A DNA stretch of 64,000 nt, taken from NCBI GenBank assembly GCA_946480445.1, contig CAMLJN010000006.1:1-64000 (forward strand). The letters run 5' to 3'. This document shows, piece by piece, positions 32,705 to 42,741 of the stretch. The position numbers were made by a program, and so were the translations under genes. Below the pieces are notes generated by a model, which did no database searches, was not told the origin of the DNA, and saw nothing but the letters and a program-made list of their open reading frames with translations. This stretch comes from an uncultured Buttiauxella sp. Lineage in GTDB: Bacteria > Pseudomonadota > Gammaproteobacteria > Enterobacterales > Enterobacteriaceae. How positions within the stretch are numbered: the stretch's first letter is position 1; each line of letters opens with the position of its first letter.

Positions 32705-35191
32705 TTACACCTTCGCCAGCTTCACGGCGCACTTCTTGAAATCCGTCTCTTTAGAAAGCGGATCGGTGGCATCCAGCGTCAGGTTATTTACCAGCTGTGC
32801 TGCGTCGAAGAACGGCATATACACCAGCCCCTGCGGCGGCTTATTACGACCGCGGGTTTCCACGATGGAAATCACTTCCCCACGGCGAGAGATCACCTTC
32901 ACTTTGTCGCCGCGTTTAAGATCGCGCGCTTTAGCATCCAGCGGATGGATAAACAGCACGGCTTCCGGGAAGGCGCGATGCAGCTCCGGCACGCGACGGG
33001 TCATACTGCCGGTATGCCAGTGTTCCAGCACGCGTCCGGTGGACAGCCACAGGTCGTATTCTTTATCCGGCACTTCCGCTGCCGGTTCGAACGGCAGCGC
33101 GAAAATTACCGCTTTACCGTCCGGCTTGCCGTAGAACTTGAAGCCCTCTCCGGCTTTTACATAGGGATCGTTGCCTTCGCTGTAGCGCCATTGCGTCTCT
33201 TTCCCGTTGACCACAGGCCAGCGTAAACCACGCGCTTTGTGGTAATCATCGAAAGGCGCAAGGTCGTGGCCGTGCCCACGGCCAAAGGCGGCATACTCTT
33301 CAAACAGGCCTTTTTGCAGATAAAAGCCCAGTTCACGGGATTCATCGTTAAGCTGATCTGCCGCCAGTTCGGTAATCGGAAACTTGCTCACCGCTTCGTT
33401 GGCAAACAGCACGTCGAACAGCGTTTTGCCGCGGTATTCGGGCTTTTTCTCAACCAATTCCGCAGGCCACACCTCTTCAACTTTGAAGCGTTTAGCAAAC
33501 AGCACCAGCTGCCACAGATCGGATTTTGCCTCGCCCGGCGCAGGCACCTGCTGACGCCAGAACTGCGTGCGGCGCTCTGCGTTGCCGTACGCCCCTTCTT
33601 TTTCCACCCACATCGCCGTAGGCAAGATCAGATCAGCTGCCAGCGCGCTGATGGTTGGATAAGGGTCAGAGACGATGACAAAGTTGCGCGGATCGCGCCA
33701 GCCCGGCATACGCTCTTCGTTAATATTCGGCCCGGCCTGCATGTTGTTGTTACACATCACCCAGTAGACGTTCAGCTTGCCGTCTTTCAGCGCCCTGTCC
33801 TGGGCTACCGCATGCAACCCGACCTTCGACGGGATAGTGCCCGCAGGCAGTTTCCACATGTTTTCAGCGATTTCACGGTGTTTATCGTTGGTAACAACCA
33901 TATCCGCAGGCAGGCGGTGTGAGAACGTGCCGACTTCACGGGCGGTGCCGCAGGCGGAAGGCTGACCGGTCAGCGAGAACGGCCCACAGCCCGGCTGGGA
34001 GATTTTCCCCGTCAGTAGGTGCAGGTTATAAACCAGGTTGTTTGCCCAGACGCCGCGCGTGTGCTGGTTAAAGCCCATCGTCCAGTAGGAGATCACTTTC
34101 TTGTTCGGATCGGCGTACAGCTTCGCCAGTGCCTCAAGCTGATCTTTTGGCACGCCGCTCATTTCAGCGGTTTTCTCCAGCGTGTACTCCGCCACAAAGG
34201 CTTTGTACTCTTCAAAGCTCATGGGTTCGGAGGCGTCTGATCCCGGGTTCTTCGCCGCTTTCTCAAGCGGGTGCGTCGGACGCAAGCCGTAACCAATATC
34301 CGTCACACCTTTACGCAGATTAACGTGCTGCTTAAAGAACGACTCGTTAATCGCGTTGTTCTGGATAATGTAGTTGGCGATGTAGTTCAGAATGACCAAA
34401 TCGCTTTGCGGCGCGAAGACCATGCCGTTGTCAGCCAGCTCAAAGCTGCGGTGCTGATAGGTTGAAAGCACCGCGACGTTGACATTTTCATCAGACAGGC
34501 GGCGGTTGGTGATGCGCGACCATAAGATCGGGTGCATCTCCGCCATGTTGGAGCCCCAGAGCACGAAGGCATCGGCCTGTTCGATGTCGTCGTAGCAGCC
34601 CATCGGTTCATCCATACCAAAAGTACGCATAAACCCGACTACCGCAGACGCCATGCAGTGACGCGCATTAGGATCGATATTGTTGGAACGGAAGCCCGCC
34701 TTAAAAAGCTTGGCCGCCGCGTAGCCTTCCCACACGGTCCACTGCCCGGAGCCAAACATGCCGATGGCGTCCGGCCCTTTCGCTTTCAGACTGGTTTTGA
34801 ATTTCTCTTCCATGATATCGAAGGCCTGCTCCCAGCTAATCGGGGCAAACTCGCCTTCTTTATCATAATGACCGTCTTTCATACGCAGCAGCGGCTGAGT
34901 CAGGCGGTCTTTTCCGTACATAATTTTGGGCAGAAAATAGCCTTTGATGCAGTTCAGCCCGCGGTTAACCGGCGCATCCGGATCGCCCTGACTTGCCACA
35001 ATGCGGCCATTTTGCGTCCCCACCAGCACGCCGCAACCTGTACCGCAGAAGCGGCACGGGGCTTTGTCCCACTTGATAGCATCTTGTTTTCCGACAACCG
35101 CACGGGCCACGCTCGGCACGCTCAGGCCTGCCGCCGCTGCGGCTGCCGCGACGGCGTTCGCTTTCATAAAACTACGACGACTGAGTTTCAT
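32705..35191 (-). CDS. napA: Periplasmic nitrate reductase catalytic subunit NapA
   Basis: An 828-residue molybdenum enzyme that reduces nitrate to nitrite in the periplasm. The Tat signal [19 protein letters not shown] is followed by the mature start near ARAVVG. The 4Fe-4S cluster is formed by [10 protein letters not shown] with a further Cys in [10 protein letters not shown]. The Mo-ligand cysteine is in [13 protein letters not shown]. Molybdopterin-guanine-dinucleotide binding segments follow through the body. Length equals E. coli NapA. It overlaps napD by four bases; NapD is its Tat-signal chaperone. Confidence 0.98.
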   Translation of the reverse strand: MKLSRRSFMKANAVAAAAAAAGLSVPSVARAVVGKQDAIKWDKAPCRFCGTGCGVLVGTQNGRIVASQGDPDAPVNRGLNCIKGYFLPKIMYGKDRLTQPLLRMKDGHYDKEGEFAPISWEQAFDIMEEKFKTSLKAKGPDAIGMFGSGQWTVWEGYAAAKLFKAGFRSNNIDPNARHCMASAVVGFMRTFGMDEPMGCYDDIEQADAFVLWGSNMAEMHPILWSRITNRRLSDENVNVAVLSTYQHRSFELADNGMVFAPQSDLVILNYIANYIIQNNAINESFFKQHVNLRKGVTDIGYGLRPTHPLEKAAKNPGSDASEPMSFEEYKAFVAEYTLEKTAEMSGVPKDQLEALAKLYADPNKKVISYWTMGFNQHTRGVWANNLVYNLHLLTGKISQPGCGPFSLTGQPSACGTAREVGTFSHRLPADMVVTNDKHREIAENMWKLPAGTIPSKVGLHAVAQDRALKDGKLNVYWVMCNNNMQAGPNINEERMPGWRDPRNFVIVSDPYPTISALAADLILPTAMWVEKEGAYGNAERRTQFWRQQVPAPGEAKSDLWQLVLFAKRFKVEEVWPAELVEKKPEYRGKTLFDVLFANEAVSKFPITELAADQLNDESRELGFYLQKGLFEEYAAFGRGHGHDLAPFDDYHKARGLRWPVVNGKETQWRYSEGNDPYVKAGEGFKFYGKPDGKAVIFALPFEPAAEVPDKEYDLWLSTGRVLEHWHTGSMTRRVPELHRAFPEAVLFIHPLDAKARDLKRGDKVKVISRRGEVISIVETRGRNKPPQGLVYMPFFDAAQLVNNLTLDATDPLSKETDFKKCAVKLAKV

Positions 35192-35451
35192 GGTGTTTCC
35201 TCACCTTCCTCATCCTGCTGGTGATAAACCAGCGACACCGCCAGCACGTTTGCAATATTGCGTGCCGACTCAATTTGGTTAAGCAGCTCGTCGCTGCGCG
35301 CTGCCTCCATTACCACCACCAGCTTGCCGTGTTCGGCATCGCTGGCCGCGACTTCACTGCCGGCAAGCTCGCTCAGGGCGGCGCTGACGGCAGGAATATG
35401 TTGGGGGTGTGCCTGGACGACCAGGCCGCAGACGTGCCAGCTAGTTTGCAT
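35188..35451 (-). CDS. napD: NapA-specific chaperone NapD
   Basis: An 87-residue cytoplasmic chaperone that binds the twin-arginine signal of NapA and holds back export until the cofactors are inserted. It begins with [12 protein letters not shown], the family N-terminus, and is otherwise a small ferredoxin-like fold. It overlaps napF by 11 bases and napA by 4 (ATGA-type coupling). Confidence 0.94.
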   Translation of the reverse strand: MQTSWHVCGLVVQAHPQHIPAVSAALSELAGSEVAASDAEHGKLVVVMEAARSDELLNQIESARNIANVLAVSLVYHQQDEEGEETP

Positions 35452-35932
35452 CGGCGTGCCTCATCGTTAGAGCGGATACCGGACAACCGGTAATACAGGC
35501 CCCGCATGCGGTACATGCGGAGTGGTTAAGCTTAGGTACAGCAATGCCCTGGCTCGACGGACGAAACGTGATAGCCTGGGTGTCGCAGCTGTCCTGGCAG
35601 CTGCGACATTCCACGCTGGCGTAGGCCATGCAGCCATCTCCAATAGAAAGGGAGTGCTCCCAGGGCGTGGTTTCGCGCGGGTAGAAGAGCTTTTGAGGAC
35701 AGCTATCGGCGCAGGCGTAGCAGAAAGTGCATTCACCTTTGCTGAAATCCACTTCCGGATAGCCACTCAGGCCACGTCGTAAAATGCGGGTTTCGCACGC
35801 GGTCATACACTCGCTACAGCGAATACATTCCACAAGAAAATGGGTTTCATCCCCGCTCCAGGGAGGACGAAATACCGTCGCATTGCTGCGCCAGCTGCCG
35901 GTAAGTAATCCGCGTCGGGAAAGGTCTGCCAT
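35441..35932 (-). CDS. napF: Ferredoxin-type protein NapF
   Basis: A 163-residue cytoplasmic iron-sulfur protein, first gene of the nap operon. In E. coli NapF interacts with NapA and is thought to help with its Fe-S cluster. Three ferredoxin clusters are visible: CIRCSECMTACE, CTFCYACADSCP and CTACGACITGCP, plus the extra CRSCQDSC. The promoter region upstream has a NarL/NarP site and an FNR-like half-site. Confidence 0.95.
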   Translation of the reverse strand: MADLSRRGLLTGSWRSNATVFRPPWSGDETHFLVECIRCSECMTACETRILRRGLSGYPEVDFSKGECTFCYACADSCPQKLFYPRETTPWEHSLSIGDGCMAYASVECRSCQDSCDTQAITFRPSSQGIAVPKLNHSACTACGACITGCPVSALTMRHADAN

Positions 35933-36060
35933 TGAATACGTCCTTGCTTCACAAACGAGCCGCCTGGTCGCTGACTCGAAAACACATCATTTTTATTTCC
36001 GTATTTTTTTACGGGTTTTTAGTGAGCTTAACGTTATGTGACAAAGGGGTAAGTAAGGCA

Positions 36061-36076
36061 TCCCCCTAAAGGGGTA
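36061..36076 (-). promoter_or_regulatory. NarL/NarP 7-2-7 operator upstream of napF
   Basis: TCCCCCT-AA-AGGGGTA fits the 7-2-7 inverted heptamer TACYYMT-NN-AKRRGTA at 13 of 14 defined bases. A second lone AGGGGTA heptamer is at 36045-36051. ATCAA at 36091-36095 is a perfect half of an FNR site whose 14-bp frame would be centred exactly 20 bases upstream of the NarP site. This is the spacing known for the E. coli napF promoter; the other FNR half does not match. The remainder of the 35933-36422 gap holds a GCAGAT/ATCTGC hairpin at 36111-36125 and nothing else I can name. Confidence 0.75.
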
Positions 36077-36422
36077 AATGCCGTTGTGGGATCAAAAATG
36101 AGTGCGGTTTGCAGATTTCATCTGCATACGGCGAGTGAGAAAGCCTGTTTTTTACATGGAGGCTTTATTGCCTGAGCAAATGTGTCGCTGACATGGGGCT
36201 GATACCAGGTTTAGCGGTAAACGAGGGAAAAACGCCCTGTCAGATAAAACAGCATGCCGCACCGACGGAAGCTTGTCACACAGGCGTAAATATTCTGCTG
36301 TACAGCCGTTAAGCGCCGGTTCAATTTTGGAATACAGGCCGAAATAACGCTCATTAACGTTTGTACCTGAGCGGCTTTCTGGTACGTTTCGACCACCGCA
36401 GAATTAAAGAGGTTATTACCCG

Positions 36423-38150
36423 GTGACGGTTAGACGCTCAGTCTCCGCGAGCCTTGCCCGCGCATTCTTTTACATTGTTTTGCTTTCGCTGCTTTCCACC
36501 GGCGTGGCAATGCTGACCCTGGCCAGCAGTTTGCGCGACGCCGAAGCGGTTAACGTCGCCGGATCGCTTCGCATGCAGAGCTACCGTTTGGGCTACGACT
36601 TACAGGGCGATCCGCAGGCGATACGCGGGCATCTGGCGCAATACGAACACTCGCTACACTCCGAGGCGCTGCTCAATCCTGGCCGTCTTTGGGTGCCGAA
36701 GGAAGTCAGGGAGCGGTACAATGCCATCGACGCGGCCTGGCACGAAATGGCCCGCCATATCCGTCAGGGCGATCTGGTCTGGTATCAGGCAAATATTGCG
36801 AGCTATGTGGCGCAGATCGATCTCTTCGTGCTGGCGCTGCAACACTACGCCGAACGCAAAATGATGCAGGTGGTTATTACTTCCGTGGTGGGCTTTATGG
36901 CTATTTTCACGCTGGTGTTTTTTACTTTGCGCCGTTTCCGCCATCAGGTTGTTGCCCCGCTTAACAAGCTGATGCTCGCCAGCGAATCCATTGAGCACGG
37001 AAAGTTTGATCATCCGCCGCTGGATACCACTTTACCGAATGAAATTGGCCTGCTGGCTCACACCTTCACACGCATGGCCGACGAACTGCAAAAACTCTAC
37101 CGCTCCCTGGAAGATAAGGTGCAGGAAAAAACGCTGGGCCTTCAGGAAGCAAACCGCACGCTCGAAGTGCTCTATTCCTGCTCGCAGGCGCTCAATGTCA
37201 GCACTATCGACCCATATTGCTTTAGCCAAATCCTCCGCCTGGTTCGCCAGCACGAAAAGGTGGATTATCTGGAGATGCGGGTGGGCCAAAACTGGCTGCT
37301 CAGCGAAGGGACACCGCAGGAAGGAGCCGCCTGGCAAACATTACCGATAGCGCAGCAGGAAGAGACAATAGGGCAACTACGCTGGCAGGCCCTGGCCGGT
37401 ATGCCCCCCGTCCCTTTAATGCAAAGCATCGCCAATATGCTGGGGCGCGGGCTTTATTTTAATCAGGCACAGAAGGACTATCAGCAGCTTTTGCTGATGC
37501 AGGAACGCGCGACTATCGCTCGCGAGCTGCATGATTCCCTGGCACAGGTGCTTTCCTATTTGCGCATCCAACTGACGCTGCTTAAACGTGCGGTGCCGCA
37601 AGAAAATGAACAGGCGCAGAGCCTCATCGGCAACTTCTCACAGGCGCTTAATGATGCCTACCGGCAGCTGCGCGAACTGCTAACCACCTTCCGCCTCACG
37701 CTACAGCAGGCTGATTTGCCCGCCGCGCTTCAGGAAACGATCGCCCCGCTTCGGCAACAAACAGATGCAACGATTCATCTCGACTGTAGAATGCCCACGC
37801 AGGCCCTGGATGCCCAGCAGCAGGTGCACTTGCTGCAAATTATCCGTGAAGCGGTGCTCAACGCCATTAAACATGCGGATGCGCAGGAAATATCAGTAAC
37901 CTGTTCGACATCATCCACGGGGGAACACTGTGCGACTATTCTTGATAATGGCAAAGGCATTGCCAGCCTCGAAGAGCCAGTAGGCCACTACGGCCTGAAT
38001 ATCATGCATGAACGTGCGGCCCAGCTGGGTGGACAGTTAACCATTTCCCGCCCCAAAGAGGGGGGAACGCTGATCGCGATAGCGTTTCGATCGGCACCCG
38101 TAGAAAATAACAATAATGATGAAAAAATAGCCAGGAGCAGCTATGAGTGA
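36423..38150 (+). CDS. narQ: Nitrate/nitrite sensor histidine kinase NarQ
   Basis: A 575-residue membrane sensor kinase for nitrate and nitrite. TM1 is about residues 12-34, followed by the periplasmic P-box with SLRMQSYRLGYDL (about 48-60) that binds nitrate. TM2 is about 147-168, then HAMP (170-225), a central cysteine-containing region (LYSCSQAL, YCF), the phospho-acceptor H370 in ARELHDSLAQVLSYL, and a HATPase domain (LDNGKGIAS). The start is GTG, with GAGG eight bases upstream, as in E. coli. The last 8 bases overlap narP. The tail ENNNNDEK extends beyond E. coli NarQ. Confidence 0.95.
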   Translation: MTVRRSVSASLARAFFYIVLLSLLSTGVAMLTLASSLRDAEAVNVAGSLRMQSYRLGYDLQGDPQAIRGHLAQYEHSLHSEALLNPGRLWVPKEVRERYNAIDAAWHEMARHIRQGDLVWYQANIASYVAQIDLFVLALQHYAERKMMQVVITSVVGFMAIFTLVFFTLRRFRHQVVAPLNKLMLASESIEHGKFDHPPLDTTLPNEIGLLAHTFTRMADELQKLYRSLEDKVQEKTLGLQEANRTLEVLYSCSQALNVSTIDPYCFSQILRLVRQHEKVDYLEMRVGQNWLLSEGTPQEGAAWQTLPIAQQEETIGQLRWQALAGMPPVPLMQSIANMLGRGLYFNQAQKDYQQLLLMQERATIARELHDSLAQVLSYLRIQLTLLKRAVPQENEQAQSLIGNFSQALNDAYRQLRELLTTFRLTLQQADLPAALQETIAPLRQQTDATIHLDCRMPTQALDAQQQVHLLQIIREAVLNAIKHADAQEISVTCSTSSTGEHCATILDNGKGIASLEEPVGHYGLNIMHERAAQLGGQLTISRPKEGGTLIAIAFRSAPVENNNNDEKIARSSYE

Positions 38151-38787
38151 GCAAAATGTCTTTGAAGTATTAATTGTTGATGACCATCCTTTGATGCGCC
38201 GGGGTATACGCCAGCTGTTAGAAATAGACGACAGCTTTTGCGTGGTGGGCGAAGCCAGCAGCGGGCCCGAAGCCATCAGCCTGGCTAACCGCCTGGCCCC
38301 CGATCTCATCCTGCTGGATCTGAATATGAAAGGCCTGAGCGGGCTGGATACACTCAACGCGCTGCGCCGGGACGGCATTGTGGCACGCATTATCATCCTG
38401 ACAGTCTCAGACTCACGCAGCGACATTTTTACCCTGATCGATGCCGGTGCCGACGGCTATTTACTCAAGGATAGCGATCCGGAAGTGTTACTGGATGATA
38501 TTCGGCGGGGTGCCCAGGGCGGCGAAGCCTTCAGCGAACAGGTAGCCGAATATTTACGCACCCGCGGTTCGGAAAAACGCGCCAGCGATCCTTTCAGCAC
38601 GCTGACCGAACGTGAGCTTGATGTGTTGCAGGAGGTGGCGAGAGGCCTGTCAAATAAGCAAATCGCGGCGGGCCTGCATATTTCTGAGGAGACGGTGAAG
38701 GTCCATATCCGCAATTTATTGCGCAAACTTCAGGTGCGTTCGCGCGTGGCGGCAACGGTACTTTTCCTTGAGAGCCGGGGAGTTTAA
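38143..38787 (+). CDS. narP: Nitrate/nitrite response regulator NarP
   Basis: A 214-residue NarL/FixJ-type response regulator. The receiver domain has the acidic pair DD (13-14), phospho-acceptor D59 (LILLDLNMKG) and K near residue 109. The C-terminal LuxR-type HTH includes LTERELDVLQEVARGLSNKQIA and SEETVKVHIRNLLRKL. The sequence is closer to remembered E. coli NarP (SVLTERELDVLHELAQGLSNKQIA) than to NarL. GGAG precedes the ATG, inside the end of narQ, so kinase and regulator are translationally coupled. In E. coli narP is at a distant site. Confidence 0.9.
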   Translation: MSEQNVFEVLIVDDHPLMRRGIRQLLEIDDSFCVVGEASSGPEAISLANRLAPDLILLDLNMKGLSGLDTLNALRRDGIVARIIILTVSDSRSDIFTLIDAGADGYLLKDSDPEVLLDDIRRGAQGGEAFSEQVAEYLRTRGSEKRASDPFSTLTERELDVLQEVARGLSNKQIAAGLHISEETVKVHIRNLLRKLQVRSRVAATVLFLESRGV

Positions 38788-38846
38788 GCCTTCGCCTGTC
38801 GCCGCCGACATCTATAGCGCGCTAATATTATTTACACTATCTCCTC

Positions 38847-38864
38847 ATTTTCTCCACGTTTGGA
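38847..38864 (+). promoter_or_regulatory. Predicted BaeR box upstream of acrD
   Basis: ATTTTCTCCACGTTTGGA matches the BaeR consensus TTTTTCTCCATDATTGGC at 14 of 18 positions. It lies about 70 bases upstream of acrD. BaeSR control of acrD is established in E. coli and Salmonella. Confidence 0.65.
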
Positions 38865-38935
38865 CCTGAGGCAGGCGCTACAGTGACGGCTGCCCCCATT
38901 ATAACAATCTGAAGTGCTTACGAGGTCCTGACCAG

Positions 38936-41900
38936 ATGGCGAATTTCTTTATCAATCGCCCCATTTTTGCATGGGTGCTGGCCATTATTTTGTGCCTCAC
39001 CGGTACGCTTGCTATTTTTTCGCTCCCCGTGGAGCAATATCCCGACCTGGCTCCGCCTAACGTGCGTATCACCGCCAGCTATCCAGGGGCTTCAGCCCAG
39101 ACCCTGGAAAATACCGTCACCCAGGTCATAGAACAGAATATGACCGGGCTGGATAATATGATGTATATGTCCTCCCAGAGCAGCAGCACCGGGCAGGTCA
39201 GCATTATGCTGAGCTTTAAGGCCGGCACCGATCCGGATGAAGCCGTGCAGCAGGTGCAAAATCAGCTGCAATCCGCGCTGCGAAAATTACCGCAGGCCGT
39301 ACAGACCCAGGGTGTCACGGTGAGAAAAACCGGGGATAGCAACATCCTGATGGTGGCGTTCGTCTCCACCGACGGCAGCATGGATAAACAGGATATTTCG
39401 GATTACGTCGCGAGTAATATTCAGGACCCGCTCAGCCGCATCAACGGCGTCGGGGACGTGGACGCTTACGGCTCGCAGTATTCCATGCGTATCTGGCTCA
39501 ATCCCAATAAACTGACCAGCTATCAGCTGACGACCCAGGATGTTGTCGACGCAATTAAGTCGCAGAACGCTCAGATTGCCGTCGGCCAGCTGGGCGGGAC
39601 GCCGTCGGTCGAAAGACAGGCGCTTAACGCTACGATAAACTCTCAGTCTTTACTGCAAACGCCCCAGCAGTTTAAGGATATTACCCTGCGGGTGAATCAG
39701 GACGGGTCGCTTGTCACCCTTGGCGACGTGGCCGAGGTAGAACTGGGGGCAGAGAAATATGATTTCCTGAGCCGCTACAACGGTCAGGCAGCCTCTGGCA
39801 TAGGTATCAAGCTGGCTTCCGGCGCGAATGAAATGGAAACGGATAAGCTGGTGCGCGCCAAAATCGAAGAGCTCTCGCAGTTCTTTCCACACGGGCTGGA
39901 GGCGAAAATCGCCTATGAAACCGCGCCGTTTGTGAAGGCTTCCATTGAGGACGTAGTGAAAACGCTGCTGGAAGCTATCGCCCTGGTCTTCCTCGTCATG
40001 TATCTGTTTTTGCAAAACTTCCGCGCAACGCTGATCCCAACCATCGCCGTCCCGGTCGTGTTAATGGGCACTTTCTCCGTGCTTTACGCTTTTGGTTATA
40101 GTATCAACACCCTGACGATGTTCGCGATGGTGCTGGCGATAGGCCTGCTGGTGGATGATGCCATCGTCGTGGTAGAGAACGTCGAACGCATCATGAGTGA
40201 GGAAGGGCTGTCGCCCAGAGCCGCCACCCGTAAATCTATGGGACAGATTCAGGGTGCGCTGGTCGGGATTGCTATGGTCCTCTCCGCCGTGTTTGTGCCT
40301 ATGGCGTTCTTCGGCGGCACCACGGGCGCCATTTATCGCCAGTTTTCGATTACCATAGTGTCGGCAATGGTACTTTCGGTGCTGGTCGCGCTGATCCTGA
40401 CCCCTGCCCTATGCGCCACCCTTCTCAAGCCGCTACATAAAGGCGAACACCACGGTCAAAAGGGCTTCTTTGGCTGGTTTAACCGCATGTTCAACCTTAG
40501 CGCCGCTCGCTATGAAAGCAGCGTTGGGAGAATACTGGCGCGCAGCGCGCGGTGGATACTGATCTACGCTGTGCTTTTGGGCGGCATGGTGTTCCTGTTC
40601 TTACGCCTGCCAACCTCTTTCCTTCCGCTTGAGGATCGCGGCGTATTCATCACCTCGGTACAGTTGCCGAGCGGTTCCACGCAGCAGCAAACCCTGAAAG
40701 TCGTTGAGCGTCTCGAACAGTATTATCTGAGCAAAGAGCAGGACAACGTGCTGTCGGTCTTCTCCACCATTGGCTCAGGGCCGGGCGGAAATGGCCAGAA
40801 CGTGGCCCGGATGTTTGTCCGTCTCAAAGACTGGAACGAGAGGGAGGCGGATAGCGGCAGCTCTTTCGCGATTATTGAGCGCGCAACAAAAGCCTTCCGT
40901 AACATTAAAGAGGCCCGCGTGATCGCCAGCAGCCCACCCGCGATCAGTGGCTTAGGGAACGCCGCCGGTTTCGATATGCAGTTACAGGACCACAGCGGGG
41001 CCGGGCATGACGCGCTGATGCAGGCCCGTGACAAACTGCTGGAGCTGGCCGGCAACGAGAAACAGCTCACCCGCGTGCGCCACAACGGTCTGGATGACAG
41101 CCCGCAAATGCAGATAGATATCGATCAGCGAAAAGCCCAGGCGCTGGGCGTGTCTATCGACGATATCAATAACACCCTGCAAACCGCCTGGGGCTCGAGC
41201 TATGTGAACGATTTTATGGACCGCGGACGCGTGAAGAAGGTCTACGTTCAGGCCGCCGCCAAATACCGCATGCTGCCGGATGATATCAACAGCTGGTATG
41301 TGCGCAATAAAGACGGCGGCATGGTGCCTTTCTCCGCTTTTGCGACCTCGCGCTGGGAAACCGGCTCTCCACGTCTGGAACGCTACAACGGCTACTCAGC
41401 CGTGGAAATTGTCGGAGAAGCCGCCCCGGGGATCAGTACGGGAACGGCGATGAACATTATGGAAAACCTGGTGCGCCAGCTGCCAAATGGGTTCGGGCTG
41501 GAATGGACCGGCATGTCTTATCAGGAACGGCTTTCCGGCGCGCAGGCTCCGGCGCTTTACGCCATTTCGCTGCTGGTGGTGTTCTTATGCCTTGCTGCGC
41601 TCTATGAAAGCTGGTCGGTTCCTTTCTCCGTAATGCTTGTCGTTCCGCTTGGGGTAATAGGCGCCCTGCTGGCGACATGGATGCGGGGCCTGGAGAACGA
41701 CGTGTACTTCCAGGTGGGGCTGCTTACGGTCATTGGGCTGGCGGCGAAGAACGCTATCTTAATCGTTGAATTCGCCAACGATCTGAATGCCCGGGGACAA
41801 GAGCTGGTCGCCGCTACACTTGACGCTTGCCGCCAGCGTTTGCGCCCAATACTGATGACCTCTCTGGCGTTTATCTTCGGCGTACTGCCGATGGCAACCA

Positions 41901-42052
41901 GCAGCGGTGCAGGCTCCAGCAGCCAGCACGCGGTGGGCACAGGCGTAATGGGCGGCATGATTTCAGCCACCGTGCTGGCGATCTTTTTCGTGCCGCTGTT
42001 CTTTGTGCTGGTGCGCCGTCGCTTCCCACTCAAAGAGCCACACGATGACTGA
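38936..42052 (+). CDS. acrD: RND multidrug efflux pump AcrD
   Basis: A 1038-residue resistance-nodulation-division pump of the inner membrane that works with AcrA and TolC. In E. coli it exports aminoglycosides and anionic compounds. Twelve TM helices and two large periplasmic loops are in place. The proton-relay aspartates are in [18 protein letters not shown] (TM4). Strong identity to AcrD runs through its whole length, including [20 protein letters not shown] and [11 protein letters not shown] BaeR-like box precedes it. Its usual neighbour narQ is separated from it here by narP. Confidence 0.95.
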   Translation: MANFFINRPIFAWVLAIILCLTGTLAIFSLPVEQYPDLAPPNVRITASYPGASAQTLENTVTQVIEQNMTGLDNMMYMSSQSSSTGQVSIMLSFKAGTDPDEAVQQVQNQLQSALRKLPQAVQTQGVTVRKTGDSNILMVAFVSTDGSMDKQDISDYVASNIQDPLSRINGVGDVDAYGSQYSMRIWLNPNKLTSYQLTTQDVVDAIKSQNAQIAVGQLGGTPSVERQALNATINSQSLLQTPQQFKDITLRVNQDGSLVTLGDVAEVELGAEKYDFLSRYNGQAASGIGIKLASGANEMETDKLVRAKIEELSQFFPHGLEAKIAYETAPFVKASIEDVVKTLLEAIALVFLVMYLFLQNFRATLIPTIAVPVVLMGTFSVLYAFGYSINTLTMFAMVLAIGLLVDDAIVVVENVERIMSEEGLSPRAATRKSMGQIQGALVGIAMVLSAVFVPMAFFGGTTGAIYRQFSITIVSAMVLSVLVALILTPALCATLLKPLHKGEHHGQKGFFGWFNRMFNLSAARYESSVGRILARSARWILIYAVLLGGMVFLFLRLPTSFLPLEDRGVFITSVQLPSGSTQQQTLKVVERLEQYYLSKEQDNVLSVFSTIGSGPGGNGQNVARMFVRLKDWNEREADSGSSFAIIERATKAFRNIKEARVIASSPPAISGLGNAAGFDMQLQDHSGAGHDALMQARDKLLELAGNEKQLTRVRHNGLDDSPQMQIDIDQRKAQALGVSIDDINNTLQTAWGSSYVNDFMDRGRVKKVYVQAAAKYRMLPDDINSWYVRNKDGGMVPFSAFATSRWETGSPRLERYNGYSAVEIVGEAAPGISTGTAMNIMENLVRQLPNGFGLEWTGMSYQERLSGAQAPALYAISLLVVFLCLAALYESWSVPFSVMLVVPLGVIGALLATWMRGLENDVYFQVGLLTVIGLAAKNAILIVEFANDLNARGQELVAATLDACRQRLRPILMTSLAFIFGVLPMATSSGAGSSSQHAVGTGVMGGMISATVLAIFFVPLFFVLVRRRFPLKEPHDD

Positions 42053-42109
42053 TCGCTAACACCGGGATAAACCGACGACTGGCAAGGGAGTGCCAGGACG
42101 GAATAAGGG

Positions 42110-42319
42110 CTAGTGACCGAGCTGCGCCAGATCTTCTTCGGTTAAACCGGTCATTTTCATGACAGCAGTACGCTCAAGACCGTTCTGCAACATTACCAGG
42201 GCAACCTCCAGCTTACCTTCAAGTTTGCCTTCCTGCCAACCGAGCTGGATACCTTCAGCTCGTCCTTGCCTGATACCTTTCTCGATACCTTTTTGTTCAA
42301 GCTGTTGTGCGATGGTCAT
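42110..42319 (-). CDS. Orphan C-terminal fragment of a Rpn-family protein (RpnS-like)
   Basis: A 69-residue reading frame equal to the C-terminal tail of Rpn (PD-(D/E)XK, YhgA-like) proteins: MTIAQQLEQKGIEKG, then charged repeats (GWQEGKLEGKLE) and the ending LQNGLERTAVMKMTGLTEE. The nuclease domain is missing; codons just upstream (EDEL) still look Rpn-like before similarity is lost. Full rpn genes are reported to contain an internal start making a short C-terminal protein (RpnS) that blocks the toxic full-length nuclease. This frame begins at the corresponding Met with AGGA seven bases upstream. It may be a remnant or a retained orphan antitoxin. Confidence 0.65.
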   Translation of the reverse strand: MTIAQQLEQKGIEKGIRQGRAEGIQLGWQEGKLEGKLEVALVMLQNGLERTAVMKMTGLTEEDLAQLGH

Positions 42320-42493
42320 CAGTTCGTCCTCAATGATTATTGCATGGTCAGATTGTAGCGGAGCGGCAAGCGGGGATTTGTGGCATCCGTCATGATGCTG
42401 TAACCATTATCATTTGCGAATAGCCGGGTATTTCGTTGGATTTGATGTATCAGGCAGGGTTAAGGGATTTGATTCCGGGCTACAGAATATGCC

Positions 42494-42529
42494 CACTAAA
42501 AAGGCGACTATCTGGTCGCCATTTTAGTG
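42494..42529 (-). terminator. Strong hairpin terminator in the acrD-yffB gap
   Basis: CACTAAAAAGGCGAC-tatctg-GTCGCCATTTTAGTG forms a long stem with A/T arms and a T run on both strands. On the minus strand it follows the small reading frame ending at 42589. Confidence 0.75.
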
Positions 42530-42588
42530 ATGTTACTCACAGAGAATTTCAAATAACATCATCACGCTCTTACTCTTTGCTGGTAAGC

Positions 42589-42741
42589 TCATTTACGAAG
42601 CATATCTTCAATGAAGTCTTTCCAGTTCCCCAGTTCATGCTCAATCATAACAGCCTCTCTTATAATTGCTTTAATTATACGCAATCCCGACCGGGGAGTG
42701 AAGCCATACTGAGCTGCTGCTTCCACATCGCCATCATCTAA
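42589..42741 (-). pseudogene. Unidentified 50-codon reading frame, possible remnant
   Basis: An open frame between in-frame stops on the minus strand. It reads DDGDVEAAAQYGFTPRSG, then LRIIKAIIREAVM, then IEHELGNWKDFIEDMLRK. I do not recognise it. The amino-acid composition is protein-like, and a terminator follows 60 bases downstream. It may be the C-terminus of a lost gene. Alternatively a 19-residue peptide could start at the internal ATG at 42648, with AGAGAGG a few bases upstream. Confidence 0.35.

Noticed and set aside
36211-36396. 61-codon frame in the napF-narQ intergenic region
   Set aside because: No ribosome binding site or family resemblance; the region is better explained as the divergent promoter region.
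42436-42741. 101-codon plus-strand frame in the acrD-yffB gap
   Set aside because: It runs through a strong terminator and its product is Ser/Cys/His rich with no family; the opposite-strand frame is more protein-like.
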